64,000 bases of DNA from CALBPI01 sp038533155 (GTDB lineage: Bacteria; Pseudomonadota; Gammaproteobacteria; Steroidobacterales; Woeseiaceae), in NCBI GenBank assembly GCA_038533155.1, contig JBCAZH010000010.1:8787-72786 (forward strand). The letters run 5' to 3'. The notes below the pieces were generated by a model, which saw only the letters and a program-made list of their open reading frames with translations, ran no database searches and had not been told where the DNA came from. Numbering within the stretch: the stretch's first letter is position 1; every line of letters begins with the position of its first letter. This document shows positions 1-8,579 of this stretch, one piece after another. A program made the position numbers and the translations under genes.

Positions 1-1
1 T

Positions 2-1699
2 GTCTGCGGCAAGAACTTTTTCCCGTCAAATATCCAGGGACTGCCCACCTGGTATCAGATTCGAGCAACAGGTGCAGGCTATCTTGCATCTGCTGATCGT
101 GTGGATGTCATGGTCGCTATGAATGCGCAGACGTACGCACAGGATCTTGCAACGGTCGCTCCGGGCGGTGTGTTGATTTACGACAGCACCTGGCCGCGGC
201 ACCGCGATCTGCAGCGCGATGACGTTACGGTACTCGGGGTTCCGTTATCCCAGATGTGCAATGAGGCTTTCGATGGGGCGCGAGCTCGAGTGCTGATGAA
301 GAACATCGCCTACGTCGGTGTGCTCGCAGCATTACTCGACATCGAAGTGGAAGTCATCGCAAATCTGCTGACCGAGACCTATGGCAGCAAGCCCGCGTTG
401 GCGGAGGCAAATCAAAAAGCGATCATGCTCGGCCATGATTACGCCGTCGCGCACTTCAATTGTCCGATGCCGCGGCGAGTTAGCCGCGCCAATGCGACCG
501 AAGGACATGTTTTGGTCGACGGCAACACGGCTGCGGGATTGGGCTGCGTCTATGCGGGTGCGACCGTCGGCGCGTGGTATCCGATCACACCATCCACCTC
601 GTTGATGGATGCGTTCAGCGGCTTTTGTGAGCGATACCGTGTGGATCCAGAGACCGGTGAAAAACGCTTTTGTATCGTGCAGGCGGAAGACGAGCTCGCC
701 GCGGTCGGGATGGTTTTGGGCGCGAACTGGATGGGCGCCCGAGCGTTTACACCGACCAGTGGGCCGGGTATTTCGCTCATGAGTGAATTTATTGGGTTTG
801 CCTACTACGCCGAGATTCCGGCCGTGCTGTTTGACGTGCAACGCACGGGCCCATCCACTGGCATGCCGACCCGCACGCAACAGAGTGATCTCTTGAGCTG
901 CGCGTACGCGTCGCATGGCGATACCCGGCAAGTCCTTCTGTTCCCCGCCAATCCTCATGAATGCTTCGAAATGGCGGTCACAGCATTCGATCTGGCCGAG
1001 CGCCTGCAGACACCCGTATTGGTTCTTTCGGATCTCGACATTGGCATGAACGACTGGATGGTGCCGGAACTCGAGTGGGATGAATCGTATTCGCCGGACC
1101 GTGGCAAAGTTCTCGATGCTGACGCGTTGGCTGCGGCGTCTGAGCGGTTCCAACGCTATCGCGATGCCGATGGAGATGCGATTCCCTACCGAACGTTACC
1201 GGGCGTGGATGCAAAAGGCGCGTATTTCACGCGCGGTTCCGGCCACAACGCGGCGGGTGGCTACACCGAAGACTCGGACGAGTACCGCGAAGTGATGGAA
1301 CGTTTACTGCGCAAGTGGCAAACCGCGGCGACATTGGTGCCCAAGTCCGCGCTCGAACGTCGGCCGGGCGCTAGCGCCGGTATCTTGGCTGTTGGTAGTT
1401 CCGACTTTGCGGTACGCGAAGCGCTGGATCGGCTCCACGACGATGGTGTGGCGATGGACTACTTGCGGGTCAGAGCATTTCCGTTCGATGCGGCAGTCAC
1501 CGAATTCTTGGAGCAGCATGAACGTGTATTCGTGGTGGAGCAAAACCGCGATGGCCAGTTGCGCAGTCTTTTGATGAGCGAGCTCGACGCCGCTCCCGAG
1601 CGATTGGTGAGTGTGCTGCACTACGACGGACAGCCGATTACCGCTCGCGATGTCGTCGATCCGATTTTGAATCTATTGGCGAAGGAGCGGGCAGCATGA
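2..1699 (+). CDS. korA: 2-oxoacid:ferredoxin oxidoreductase, fused gamma/alpha subunit (5' partial)
   Basis: The reading frame is open from base 2, so the gene begins before the window. It encodes the gamma-domain end followed by the alpha (pyrimidine-binding) domain of a 2-oxoacid:acceptor oxidoreductase, most like 2-oxoglutarate:ferredoxin oxidoreductase (KorA/OorA). The upstream residues FFPSNIQGLPTWYQIR and the later YPITPSTSLMDAF and TPTSGPGISLMSE are typical of the family. With KorB it would decarboxylate 2-oxoglutarate to succinyl-CoA using ferredoxin, in the cytoplasm. The stop overlaps the korB start in an ATGA, so the two are translationally coupled. Exact 2-oxoacid specificity is inferred. 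Confidence 0.88.
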   Translation, partial: VCGKNFFPSNIQGLPTWYQIRATGAGYLASADRVDVMVAMNAQTYAQDLATVAPGGVLIYDSTWPRHRDLQRDDVTVLGVPLSQMCNEAFDGARARVLMKNIAYVGVLAALLDIEVEVIANLLTETYGSKPALAEANQKAIMLGHDYAVAHFNCPMPRRVSRANATEGHVLVDGNTAAGLGCVYAGATVGAWYPITPSTSLMDAFSGFCERYRVDPETGEKRFCIVQAEDELAAVGMVLGANWMGARAFTPTSGPGISLMSEFIGFAYYAEIPAVLFDVQRTGPSTGMPTRTQQSDLLSCAYASHGDTRQVLLFPANPHECFEMAVTAFDLAERLQTPVLVLSDLDIGMNDWMVPELEWDESYSPDRGKVLDADALAAASERFQRYRDADGDAIPYRTLPGVDAKGAYFTRGSGHNAAGGYTEDSDEYREVMERLLRKWQTAATLVPKSALERRPGASAGILAVGSSDFAVREALDRLHDDGVAMDYLRVRAFPFDAAVTEFLEQHERVFVVEQNRDGQLRSLLMSELDAAPERLVSVLHYDGQPITARDVVDPILNLLAKERAA

Positions 1700-2630
1700 G
1701 CTTTATTGCCAAACCCAAGGTGGCGCATCCAGGCCTACCGAGAAATCGTCACGGTTTGACGATGCGCGACTATGAAGGCGCGCTGTCGACGCTGTGCGCG
1801 GGTTGCGGCCACGATTCCGTGACAGCGGCGATCGTACAAGCCGCATTCGAGCTCGAATTGCCGCCGCATGGATTGGCGAAAATGAGCGGCATCGGGTGTT
1901 CATCGAAAACACCGGCCTACTTCATGAGCGGATCGCACGGGTTCAACTCTGTGCACGGTCGTATGCCATCGGTCACGACCGGTGCGAATGCGGCGCATCG
2001 CGATCTCGTCTACCTCGGGATCTCGGGTGACGGCGATTCGTTGTCCATCGGGATGGGACAGTTCGCGCATGTGATCCGACGCAATCTCAACATGACCTAT
2101 TTGATCGAGAACAACGGCGTCTACGGCCTCACCAAGGGTCAGTTCTCCGCATCCGCAGATGTGGGATCCACAACCAAGCGCGGGGTTGCCAACACGCAAC
2201 CGCCGATCGACCCGGTGTCAATTGCGCTGAGTTTGGGTGCAAGTTTCGTCGCGCGCGGATTTTCCGGTGACAAACAGCAATTGGTCCCATTGCTCAAATC
2301 GGCTCTAAAGCACCGTGGATTTGCGCTTTTGGATGTGATCAGCCCTTGCGTGACCTTTAACAACCACGAGGGATCGACCAAGAGTTATGCGCACAGTCGC
2401 TCGCATACATTGCCGGTGGTGCAGGCCGANNNNNNNNNNNNNNNNNNNNNNNNNNNNNNNNNNNNNNNNNNNNNNNNNNNNNNNNNNNNNNNNNNNNNNN
2501 NNNNNNNNNNNNNNNNNNNNNNNNNNNNNCGGTTAACGCAACAGTCGGAACGCCGCTCCGCGACCTGCCATTCGACGACCTGTGCCCGGGCAGCCAGAGC
2601 CTCGCCGAATTGCAGCAACGTTGGCGCTAG
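1696..2630 (+). CDS. korB: 2-oxoacid:ferredoxin oxidoreductase, beta subunit (interrupted by gap)
   Basis: This is the thiamine-diphosphate-binding beta subunit, partner of the preceding alpha subunit. The N-terminal part has LCAGCGHDSVTAAI (Cys that helps bind an Fe-S cluster), the ThDP motif GDGDSLSIG and ENNGVYGLTKGQ. A 100-N gap begins after residue 244. Behind the gap the continuous frame gives low-complexity Arg/Ser/Cys-rich sequence, while the frame ending at TAG 2628-2630 gives LRDLPFDDLCPGSQSL, which looks like a true KorB C-terminus. I therefore end the gene at 2630 and take the gap length as not the real length. The end lies 4 bp from the convergent gene. Confidence 0.85.
2430..2529. 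other. assembly gap (100 N) inside korB
   Basis: Exactly 100 N. The coding frame before the gap and the plausible KorB C-terminal frame after it differ, so the true missing length is not 100 bp. Judged against usual beta-subunit length, a few hundred bases could be missing. Confidence 0.95.
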
Positions 2631-2634
2631 CTAA

Positions 2635-3222
2635 CTAGAAGTAGACTTTCGCGCCAATCGTCCAGGTCGTTGTATCGTCAATGACTTGTACCCAAGGCCC
2701 GAGCGCCAGTGAGTCCGTCAGGAAGAAATCGAGACCGAGCGTCGCGATCTCTTCGTCGGCGGCATTGTCGAGATCCAAGCTCGCGAGTGAGCCATAGAGC
2801 TCGATGTCTTCGTGCACCATGGTTCGGATGCCGACCGACGTAAACACGCCGTCATCCTCATCTTCGAAAAACGGTGTTTCGAAGCGCGCGTCGGCGAAAC
2901 CGAGTCGCAGCACAAGATCCGTGCGCGGGGTGATTGAGAAGTTGAAGCCACCACCGTAGACGGTGGTACTCACGTCGACGTTATCGTCAAATTCGAGGCG
3001 GTCATAGCTCGCGAACAGGTGGAACGCGCCGCCAACTTCCACGAGTCCATTCAGGACAAAACCATCGCCTTCCACATCGAAATCGTCGAATCCATCGTTG
3101 ATCTCAACCTCTGACTCGGCGTATCTCAACTCCAGATAGTCATAGCTGAGCCGGTTGTCGTCGGCGACGGCGGCCCCGCTGGCCAAAGCCAGTGCTGCGG
3201 CGAAAACTGCGCAATTCTTCAT
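2635..3222 (-). CDS. small outer-membrane beta-barrel protein
   Basis: A 195-residue protein with a clear signal peptide (MKNCAVFAAALALASGAAVA, cleavage before DDNR). The mature part alternates hydrophobic and polar residues in short strands with acidic loops (EFDDN, FFEDEDDG) and ends in an aromatic residue (KVYF), the usual signature for BAM-assembled outer-membrane barrels. It would form about eight strands. A good ribosome site (AGGAGA) lies 8 bp before the ATG. The specific family and any ligand are not recognisable. It is monocistronic, divergent from the acyltransferase gene. Confidence 0.72.
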   Translation of the reverse strand: MKNCAVFAAALALASGAAVADDNRLSYDYLELRYAESEVEINDGFDDFDVEGDGFVLNGLVEVGGAFHLFASYDRLEFDDNVDVSTTVYGGGFNFSITPRTDLVLRLGFADARFETPFFEDEDDGVFTSVGIRTMVHEDIELYGSLASLDLDNAADEEIATLGLDFFLTDSLALGPWVQVIDDTTTWTIGAKVYF

Positions 3223-3357
3223 TTTGAGGGTCTCCTGCTTACAGGGTCTTGCGATCTATGTTTGTTTCTCAGGGTCTAGATTAATCAGGCAAACTGAACG
3301 CAACCTGAAGCGTGCGAGTCGGGTAAACTAGCCGCCTATTTTCTGCTGGGCGATCGA

Positions 3358-4053
3358 ATGCTGCGCACAGTCAAGGGCGTACTCGTACTCATACCCATCG
3401 TGCTCAATATCGTGTTTTGGTTCATACCGATCATGGTGTTTGCAGTCGTGCGATTGCTTTTGCCGTTTGCTGCGGTGCGGCGCTTTACATCGCGGGTATT
3501 GATCGCTTGCGGCGAGAACTGGATCAGCGTCAACAATTGGCTGGAGGACGTCACCCAGAACATCCATTGGGAGTTTCACGGCACCGACACCCTGCGCCGC
3601 AACGATTGGTATCTCGTGATGGCGAACCACCAATCGTGGGTCGATATCATTGTTCTGCAGCGCGCGCTCAATCGCCGCATCCCGTTCTTGAAGTTCTTCA
3701 TTAAGCAGGTGTTGATCTGGATCCCGTTTCTGGGTCTCGCTTGGTGGGCGATGGACATGCCGTTTATGAAGCGCTATTCGCGNNNNNNNNNNNNNNNNNN
3801 NNNNNNNNNNNNNNNNNNNNNNNNNNNNNNNNNNNNNNNNNNNNNNNNNNNNNNNNNNNNNNNNNNNNNNNNNNNNNNNNNNGAGGTTGTTGTGGATGTG
3901 CGCGAGCTTCCGGTTGAATCGTGGATGCAAGGTGGTGACTACCTGAATGATGAGGCGTATCGTCAGCGTTTTCAGACTTGGCTCGTCGAGTTATGGCGGG
4001 AGAAAGATGCTCGTATCGACGCACTGAACGAAGCGTCGCAGAGTCGGAGTTGA
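3358..4053 (+). CDS. YihG-type 1-acyl-glycerophosphate acyltransferase (interrupted by gap)
   Basis: Membrane-bound acyltransferase of the PlsC family, closest in my reading to E. coli YihG. An N-terminal hydrophobic segment (LVLIPIVLNIVFWFIPIMVF) is followed by the catalytic NHXXXXD motif (NHQSWVD), then FFIKQVLIWIPFLGLAWWAM and MDMPFMKRYS, which are YihG-like. After the gap, the C-terminal stretch (GDYLNDEAYRQRFQTWL) also matches the end of YihG. It would acylate lysophosphatidic acid or a related lysophospholipid at the inner membrane. Start ATG 3358 fits the first hydrophobic segment; the ribosome site is weak. Confidence 0.82.
   Translation: MLRTVKGVLVLIPIVLNIVFWFIPIMVFAVVRLLLPFAAVRRFTSRVLIACGENWISVNNWLEDVTQNIHWEFHGTDTLRRNDWYLVMANHQSWVDIIVLQRALNRRIPFLKFFIKQVLIWIPFLGLAWWAMDMPFMKRYSXXXXXXXXXXXXXXXXXXXXXXXXXXXXXXXXXXEVVVDVRELPVESWMQGGDYLNDEAYRQRFQTWLVELWREKDARIDALNEASQSRS
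3783..3882. other. assembly gap (100 N) inside acyltransferase gene
   Basis: Exactly 100 N. YihG has roughly 100 residues (about 300 bp) between the MKRYS block and the C-terminal block, including the second catalytic motif with the EGSR/EGTR Glu. So about 200 bp more than shown is probably missing. Confidence 0.95.
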
Positions 4054-4103
4054 GTTTTAGGAACGAATGGTGAACCCACCGCAGTTTAGGATCGATCATC
4101 CTT

Positions 4104-5723
4104 ATGCCTAATCGTAAAGCGTTGCGCGGCGCTGACATTCTTCGCGATTCATCACTTAACAAATCCACTGCATTCACGATGGAAGAGCGTGAGGCGCTTG
4201 GCTTGCGCGGTTTACTTCCGCCGACGGTCAACACACAGGATCAGCAGCTCCAGAGAGTGCTCGCGAGCCTACGTCGCAAGAGTTCGGATATCGAGCGCTA
4301 CATCTCGCTGCGCGCGCTACAAACCCGCAGTCGCCCTCTGTTTTATCGATTGGTGATGGATCACATCGAAGAGATCATGCCGCTGATCTACACACCGACC
4401 GTCGGCGAGGCATGCAAAGAGTTTGCACACATCTTCCGCGCAGCTCGCGGATTGTATGTGTCGATAGATGATGCTGGCGACGTCGACAAATTGCTGGCGA
4501 ATTGGGATGAAGAGGATATCCGGATCATCGTTGTGACGGATGGCGAGCGGATTCTCGGCCTTGGTGATCTCGGCAGTAACGGTATGGGGATTTCGATTGG
4601 GAAATTGGCCTTGTATACGGCCTGCGCCGGTATTCACCCCGAGCAAACTTTGCCGTTGGTTCTGGACGTCGGCACCGACAACGAGGAGCTCCGCGAGGAT
4701 CCGTTGTACCTCGGCATCCCGCGGCCGCGCGTGCGTGGTGAGGCCTACGAGGCTTTGGTCGATGAATTTATTCAAGCCGTCGAAAAACGCTTTCCTCGTG
4801 CATTGATTCAGTTCGAGGATTTCTCGACACCGAACGCGCAGATGTTTTTGGATCGCTACCGCGACCAAATCCTGTGTTTCAACGATGACATCCAGGGCAC
4901 CGCTTCGGTTGCGCTGGCGGGCATCATCGCGTCAACCCGTGTGACCGACGTGCCGCTGAAAGATATGCGCGTCATGTTTCTTGGCCACGGATCGGCGGCG
5001 ACAGGGATTGCCGATCTGTTGGTCTCCAGCAAGATGGACGAGGGTCTTAGCGAGGCGGAGGCCTGTGACCAGATTCGATTTGTGGGTCGCGATGGAGTGA
5101 TCACGCGCGATTCAGCAAAAGCGACCGGACCTCTTGAGCGTTTTGCGCCGGATTTACCGCCAGCGGACTTTAGTGCTGGGATCGAGCGATTCAAACCGCA
5201 CGGTCTTATTGGGGCGACAGGCTCTCCCGGCACTTTCACCGAAGAGATCGTCAAGCAGATGGCGACGATCAATGAGCGTCCTGTGATCTTCGCATTGTCG
5301 AATCCGACCTCACGCGCCGAGTGCACGGCCGAACAGGCTTACCGGTGGAGTGATGGTCGCGCGCTGTTTGCCAGCGGCAGCCCGTTCGCACCCGTGAAAC
5401 TGGGCTCCAAGACGCATTGGCCGGGGCAGGGCAACAACGCGTACATTTTCCCGGGCGTGGGTCTCGGGGCGGTTGCGATCGGTGCCACTCGAGTGACCGA
5501 TGTGATGTTCCTGGAGGCGGCGCGTTGTTTGGCGAATCTGATTCGCGACGAGGATCTTGCTGTGGGTACGCTCTACCCGCCGCTGACTCAGATTCGCGAT
5601 GTGTCGTTGGCGGTCGCGGTTTCGGTAGCCGAGCGTGCCTACACTGATAACCTCGCCACGGTGCCGCGGCCTGATGATCTTAGCGCTTTCATCGCTGAGA
5701 CGATGTACGACCCGACCTACTGA
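4104..5723 (+). CDS. maeA: NAD-dependent malic enzyme
   Basis: Oxidative decarboxylation of malate to pyruvate with NAD. The 539-residue protein follows E. coli MaeA/SfcA along its length: SLNKSTAFTMEERE at the start, then IYTPTVGEAC, VVTDGERILGLGDLGSNGM, the divalent-metal region QFEDFSTPNAQ and CFNDDIQGTASV, the NAD-binding FLGHGSAATGIADLL, and ALSNPTSRAECTAE. The start at ATG 4104 keeps the whole conserved N-terminus, though its ribosome site is weak. Its TGA overlaps the ATG of the next gene by one base, so the small GIY-YIG protein is probably co-transcribed. Cytoplasmic; anaplerotic and NADH-generating role by family knowledge. Confidence 0.93.
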   Translation: MPNRKALRGADILRDSSLNKSTAFTMEEREALGLRGLLPPTVNTQDQQLQRVLASLRRKSSDIERYISLRALQTRSRPLFYRLVMDHIEEIMPLIYTPTVGEACKEFAHIFRAARGLYVSIDDAGDVDKLLANWDEEDIRIIVVTDGERILGLGDLGSNGMGISIGKLALYTACAGIHPEQTLPLVLDVGTDNEELREDPLYLGIPRPRVRGEAYEALVDEFIQAVEKRFPRALIQFEDFSTPNAQMFLDRYRDQILCFNDDIQGTASVALAGIIASTRVTDVPLKDMRVMFLGHGSAATGIADLLVSSKMDEGLSEAEACDQIRFVGRDGVITRDSAKATGPLERFAPDLPPADFSAGIERFKPHGLIGATGSPGTFTEEIVKQMATINERPVIFALSNPTSRAECTAEQAYRWSDGRALFASGSPFAPVKLGSKTHWPGQGNNAYIFPGVGLGAVAIGATRVTDVMFLEAARCLANLIRDEDLAVGTLYPPLTQIRDVSLAVAVSVAERAYTDNLATVPRPDDLSAFIAETMYDPTY

Positions 5724-6022
5724 TGCAGCTGTGGTGGCTGTATGTCGTCAGGAGTGCGGACGGTAGTCTGTACACTGGCATCAGCACCGACCCTACCCAA
5801 CGGTTGCAAAAACACGAGTCCGGCAAAGGCGCTCGAGCGCTGCGCGGGCGTGGACCGCTCGAGCTGGTGGCACAGTGCCAAGTCGGTGATCGTGGGGCCG
5901 CCAGCCGGGCAGAATACGCGTTCAAGCAGCTAACGAAAGCAGATAAAGAAACGACGCTGGCCGGCGGCAACAAGGCGCTGCTGGCGTTCGCAAAGCGCTA
6001 CGTCGATGACCCGTCGGATTGA
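5723..6022 (+). CDS. GIY-YIG nuclease-domain protein (YhbQ-like)
   Basis: A 99-residue single-domain protein of the UvrC N-terminal superfamily. The opening WWLYVVRSADGSLYTGIS carries the GIY and YIG elements (as YV and YTG), followed by the catalytic-type Arg (RLQKHESGKGAR). The family (E. coli YhbQ) is linked to processing branched or damaged DNA, but the role here is unknown. Start ATG overlaps the malic enzyme stop as TGATG. The last 25 bp overlap the convergent antiporter gene. Confidence 0.85.
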   Translation: MQLWWLYVVRSADGSLYTGISTDPTQRLQKHESGKGARALRGRGPLELVAQCQVGDRGAASRAEYAFKQLTKADKETTLAGGNKALLAFAKRYVDDPSD

Positions 6023-7788
6023 TCGTCGCTGACATTTTCCTGGTCGGTACGCAACAGCGTTGCGAGCTCGGCGGCAGCCTCGTGCACCGTCTGAATCATC
6101 GCCTTCTCGTCGTGACGATAGGCGCTTTGTTTTCTTAGGTACGCCTCGTCGTGTTGCAAGAAAGTCTGTGTGACACGTTCGGCGCGCTCTTGCGAATAGC
6201 CCATCATCTGCAGCAACGACTCCGTCGTTTTTAAACTGGAGTACAGTGTGTCGCGGATCGGATTCTCGATGCCGAGTTCCATCAACTGATGCGCGTGGAA
6301 TCGATTCCGGGCGCGCGCCAAGATCTTGAGGTGCGGGAAGTGTTTGCGGATGACCTTGGCCGCCTCAACGGATTGCTCGATATCGTCGATAGCGAGGATC
6401 AGGTACTTCGCTTCCTTGGCACCCGCCGCTTCCAGCAGGTCCTCGCGTCTTGCATCGCCGAAGTAGACTTTGTTGCCGAAACGGCGCACGACATCCACCT
6501 GTTCGGGGCTGGATTCCAAAGCGGTAAAAGGAATGCCTTTACTGCGCAAAATTCGGCCGATGATTTGACCGAAACGACCGAAGCTGACGATCAGAATGTC
6601 CGGGTGGTCGTTATCGATCGTGTCGTACGAAGGCGGCTTACTGGTCGCGCTGCGCTTCAGCCACGCGTCCGCAGCGATCATAACGAGCGGAGTGAGCGCC
6701 ATCGAGACGCTGACCACAACAATCAGGAAGTCCGCCAAATCTCGGGTCATAACACTTTCGCTGACCGCAGCGGTAAACAGCACAAAGCCAAACTCACCGC
6801 CTTGCGACAGAATCAGTCCGAGGCGAAGTCGTTCGCTAGGTTCCATCTGGAAACGGAACGCGAGCAGCATCAAGATGATGGTCTTGACCGTCATCAACGC
6901 GACGACCGCGATGACCAGCATGCCGGCTTGTTCAACGACCAACGATAGATTCACGGACATGCCGACCGCGATAAAGAACAGCCCGAGCAGCAGTCCTTTG
7001 AAGTTCTCAATATCGACTTCGAGTTGATGGCGGTACTCGGAATCCGCGAGCAGCATGCCCGCGATGAAGGCGCCGAGCCCCATCGATAGACCGACCTTGT
7101 ACATCAGCGTCGCTGCGCCGATGACGACCAGTAGCGAGACGGCCGTTAAGAGTTCACGAACGTCGGTGCCCGCAACGACTCTCAAAATCGGACGCAAAGC
7201 GTAGCGACCGCCCACCACCAGCACCACGATCGCGCCGATTGCTTTGCCGATTGCCATCCAGTCGATACTCATGCCTTCGGATGCCGCCAGCAGTGGCATC
7301 AAAGCGAGCATTGGAATGACGGCCATATCCTGGAACAGCAAGACCGCAAACGCGGAGCGGCCATAGCGCTGAGCGAGTTCTTGTCGCTCTGCCAGTAGCT
7401 GCATCGTAAAGGCCGTAGATGACAAGGCGAGGCCATAGCCGATGGCGACTGCAGCCCGCCAATCGACACCGACCGCAACGACCAGTCCGGCGAGCGCCGC
7501 GCCCGTGATGAGCACCTGGAATCCGCCCAGCCCAAACACCGCTTTGCGCAGCAGCCAGAGGCGCGAGGGCTGCATTTCTAAGCCGATGATAAAAAGCAGG
7601 AATACGACGCCCAGTTCGGCGAAATGCAGGATCGTGTCGACGTCCGTGATCAGTTTCAGGACCGATGGTCCGATGATCACGCCGGCAAGCAGATAGCCGA
7701 GTACTGACCCAAGACCGATCTTTTTGGTCAGAGGCACGGTAACGACGGCGACCGCCAGGTACACCAAAGCTTCAGTTAGGAAATTCAC
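5998..7788 (-). CDS. CPA2 cation:proton antiporter with RCK domain (KefB/KefC-like)
   Basis: A 596-residue inner-membrane protein. The first ~380 residues are a Na+/H+-exchanger-type transmembrane domain with about 12 helices (for example AELGVVFLLFIIGLEM, where the HALF-like acidic region lies). Residues ~400-530 are a RCK/TrkA-N nucleotide-binding domain (ILIVSFGRFGQIIGRILRS, then FGDARREDLLEAAGA). This is the architecture of glutathione-gated K+ efflux systems KefB/KefC; no KefF/KefG quinone reductase is adjacent. The start is GTG 7788, preceded by GGGAGG 4 bp upstream. Glutathione gating is inferred from the family. Confidence 0.88.
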   Translation of the reverse strand: MNFLTEALVYLAVAVVTVPLTKKIGLGSVLGYLLAGVIIGPSVLKLITDVDTILHFAELGVVFLLFIIGLEMQPSRLWLLRKAVFGLGGFQVLITGAALAGLVVAVGVDWRAAVAIGYGLALSSTAFTMQLLAERQELAQRYGRSAFAVLLFQDMAVIPMLALMPLLAASEGMSIDWMAIGKAIGAIVVLVVGGRYALRPILRVVAGTDVRELLTAVSLLVVIGAATLMYKVGLSMGLGAFIAGMLLADSEYRHQLEVDIENFKGLLLGLFFIAVGMSVNLSLVVEQAGMLVIAVVALMTVKTIILMLLAFRFQMEPSERLRLGLILSQGGEFGFVLFTAAVSESVMTRDLADFLIVVVSVSMALTPLVMIAADAWLKRSATSKPPSYDTIDNDHPDILIVSFGRFGQIIGRILRSKGIPFTALESSPEQVDVVRRFGNKVYFGDARREDLLEAAGAKEAKYLILAIDDIEQSVEAAKVIRKHFPHLKILARARNRFHAHQLMELGIENPIRDTLYSSLKTTESLLQMMGYSQERAERVTQTFLQHDEAYLRKQSAYRHDEKAMIQTVHEAAAELATLLRTDQENVSDDQSDGSST

Positions 7789-7852
7789 GCAGCCTCCCGG
7801 CGCTTTGCTACCGAAGAGTCTAGCGGAGTATGAAGCCTAACGCGCTATCCGT

Positions 7853-7897
7853 CGGCATCAGGATCGATGCCGAGTTTTCGCAAGCGATGCTTGCGAA
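7853..7897 (-). repeat. two consecutive inverted repeats downstream of anti-sigma gene
   Basis: TTCGCAAGC-gat-GCTTGCGAA (7877-7897, perfect 9-bp arms) and CGGCATC-aggatc-GATGCCG (7853-7872, perfect 7-bp arms) follow the stop of the anti-sigma gene. Neither is followed by a T-run, so they may be 3'-end stabilisers or weak terminators. No gene is seen between 7789 and 7910. Confidence 0.55.
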
Positions 7898-7910
7898 TGT
7901 CGAGAACGCT

Positions 7911-8576
7911 TTATTCGGTCACGCGGTACGGGAACACCCAGGTCTCGCCGGTAGTGTTTCGAACGTTGATGCGATAGGCGCCAGGCGTGGCTGCTGCACC
8001 GCGCAGCAACACGGTCAGTTCACTGCCGTCGACGCTCTTGAGGTTCGAGACTGTTGAGATCAAATCGCCTTCGCCATTCAGCACCGTGGCTTCGTAGGTG
8101 TCCTCGACGGCCATGCCGAGATCCAGTGCGAGTAACACCTCAGTGGCGCCGCTCAGCGATACGTCAACACCTTCATCAGCGCCACGAGTCGGCTCCAAGT
8201 AGGCCAGCGTGACGTTGCCGGTGCCGAGTGGCTGCTCTGTTTGGACGGATGATCCGATCGCCATCACTGCAATCGCTGCAACTGCGAAGAATGAGGCGGC
8301 TGCACTGTAGACCGGCGAGGTGAACAGGCGATGCAATGCACTCTTGCGTTCGCGAGCCTGCTGTAGGGATGCCACTTCACCCGCCGGCGCTGCAGTCTGT
8401 TTCACCTGCTTCATCAGGCGCTCGCTGAGATCGAGTTCTTCCATCGTCTCCGGGCAGCCCGCGTAAAAGTCCTCGAACGCCATCGACTGCTCTTCGGTGA
8501 GCTGGTTCATCAAATAGCGATCCACCAGATTGTGCTCGACCACCATGTGTCGGGTGATCCGATCAAAATTTTCCAT
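7911..8576 (-). CDS. membrane anti-sigma factor-like protein
   Basis: A 221-residue protein beginning 3 bp after the sigma-factor stop, so translationally linked. Residues 1-85 are cytoplasmic and resemble a zf-HC2/ZAS anti-sigma domain (HNLVDRYLMNQLTEEQ, then CPETMEELDLSERLM), but the metal site is degenerate: His15 and Cys41 are present while the second Cys of CxxC is replaced. One transmembrane helix spans about residues 89-109 (VYSAAASFFAVAAIAVMAIG). Residues 112-221 are a beta-rich periplasmic domain. The inferred role is to hold the adjacent ECF sigma factor inactive until a periplasmic signal arrives. Position and topology support this; no direct evidence. Confidence 0.75.
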   Translation of the reverse strand: MENFDRITRHMVVEHNLVDRYLMNQLTEEQSMAFEDFYAGCPETMEELDLSERLMKQVKQTAAPAGEVASLQQARERKSALHRLFTSPVYSAAASFFAVAAIAVMAIGSSVQTEQPLGTGNVTLAYLEPTRGADEGVDVSLSGATEVLLALDLGMAVEDTYEATVLNGEGDLISTVSNLKSVDGSELTVLLRGAAATPGAYRINVRNTTGETWVFPYRVTE

Positions 8577-8579
8577 GAG

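Noticed and set aside
332..1153. 273-residue open frame on the minus strand within korA
   Set aside because: It lies wholly inside a gene with clear family motifs, has low-complexity Arg/His-rich composition and no ribosome site; a shadow of high-GC coding DNA.
6289..6948. 219-residue plus-strand frame inside the KefB-like gene
   Set aside because: Antisense to a well-supported transporter; composition is Arg/Asp/His-rich without motifs.
7830..8057. 75-residue plus-strand frame at the anti-sigma gene end
   Set aside because: Mostly antisense to the anti-sigma C-terminus and crosses the two hairpins; no ribosome site.
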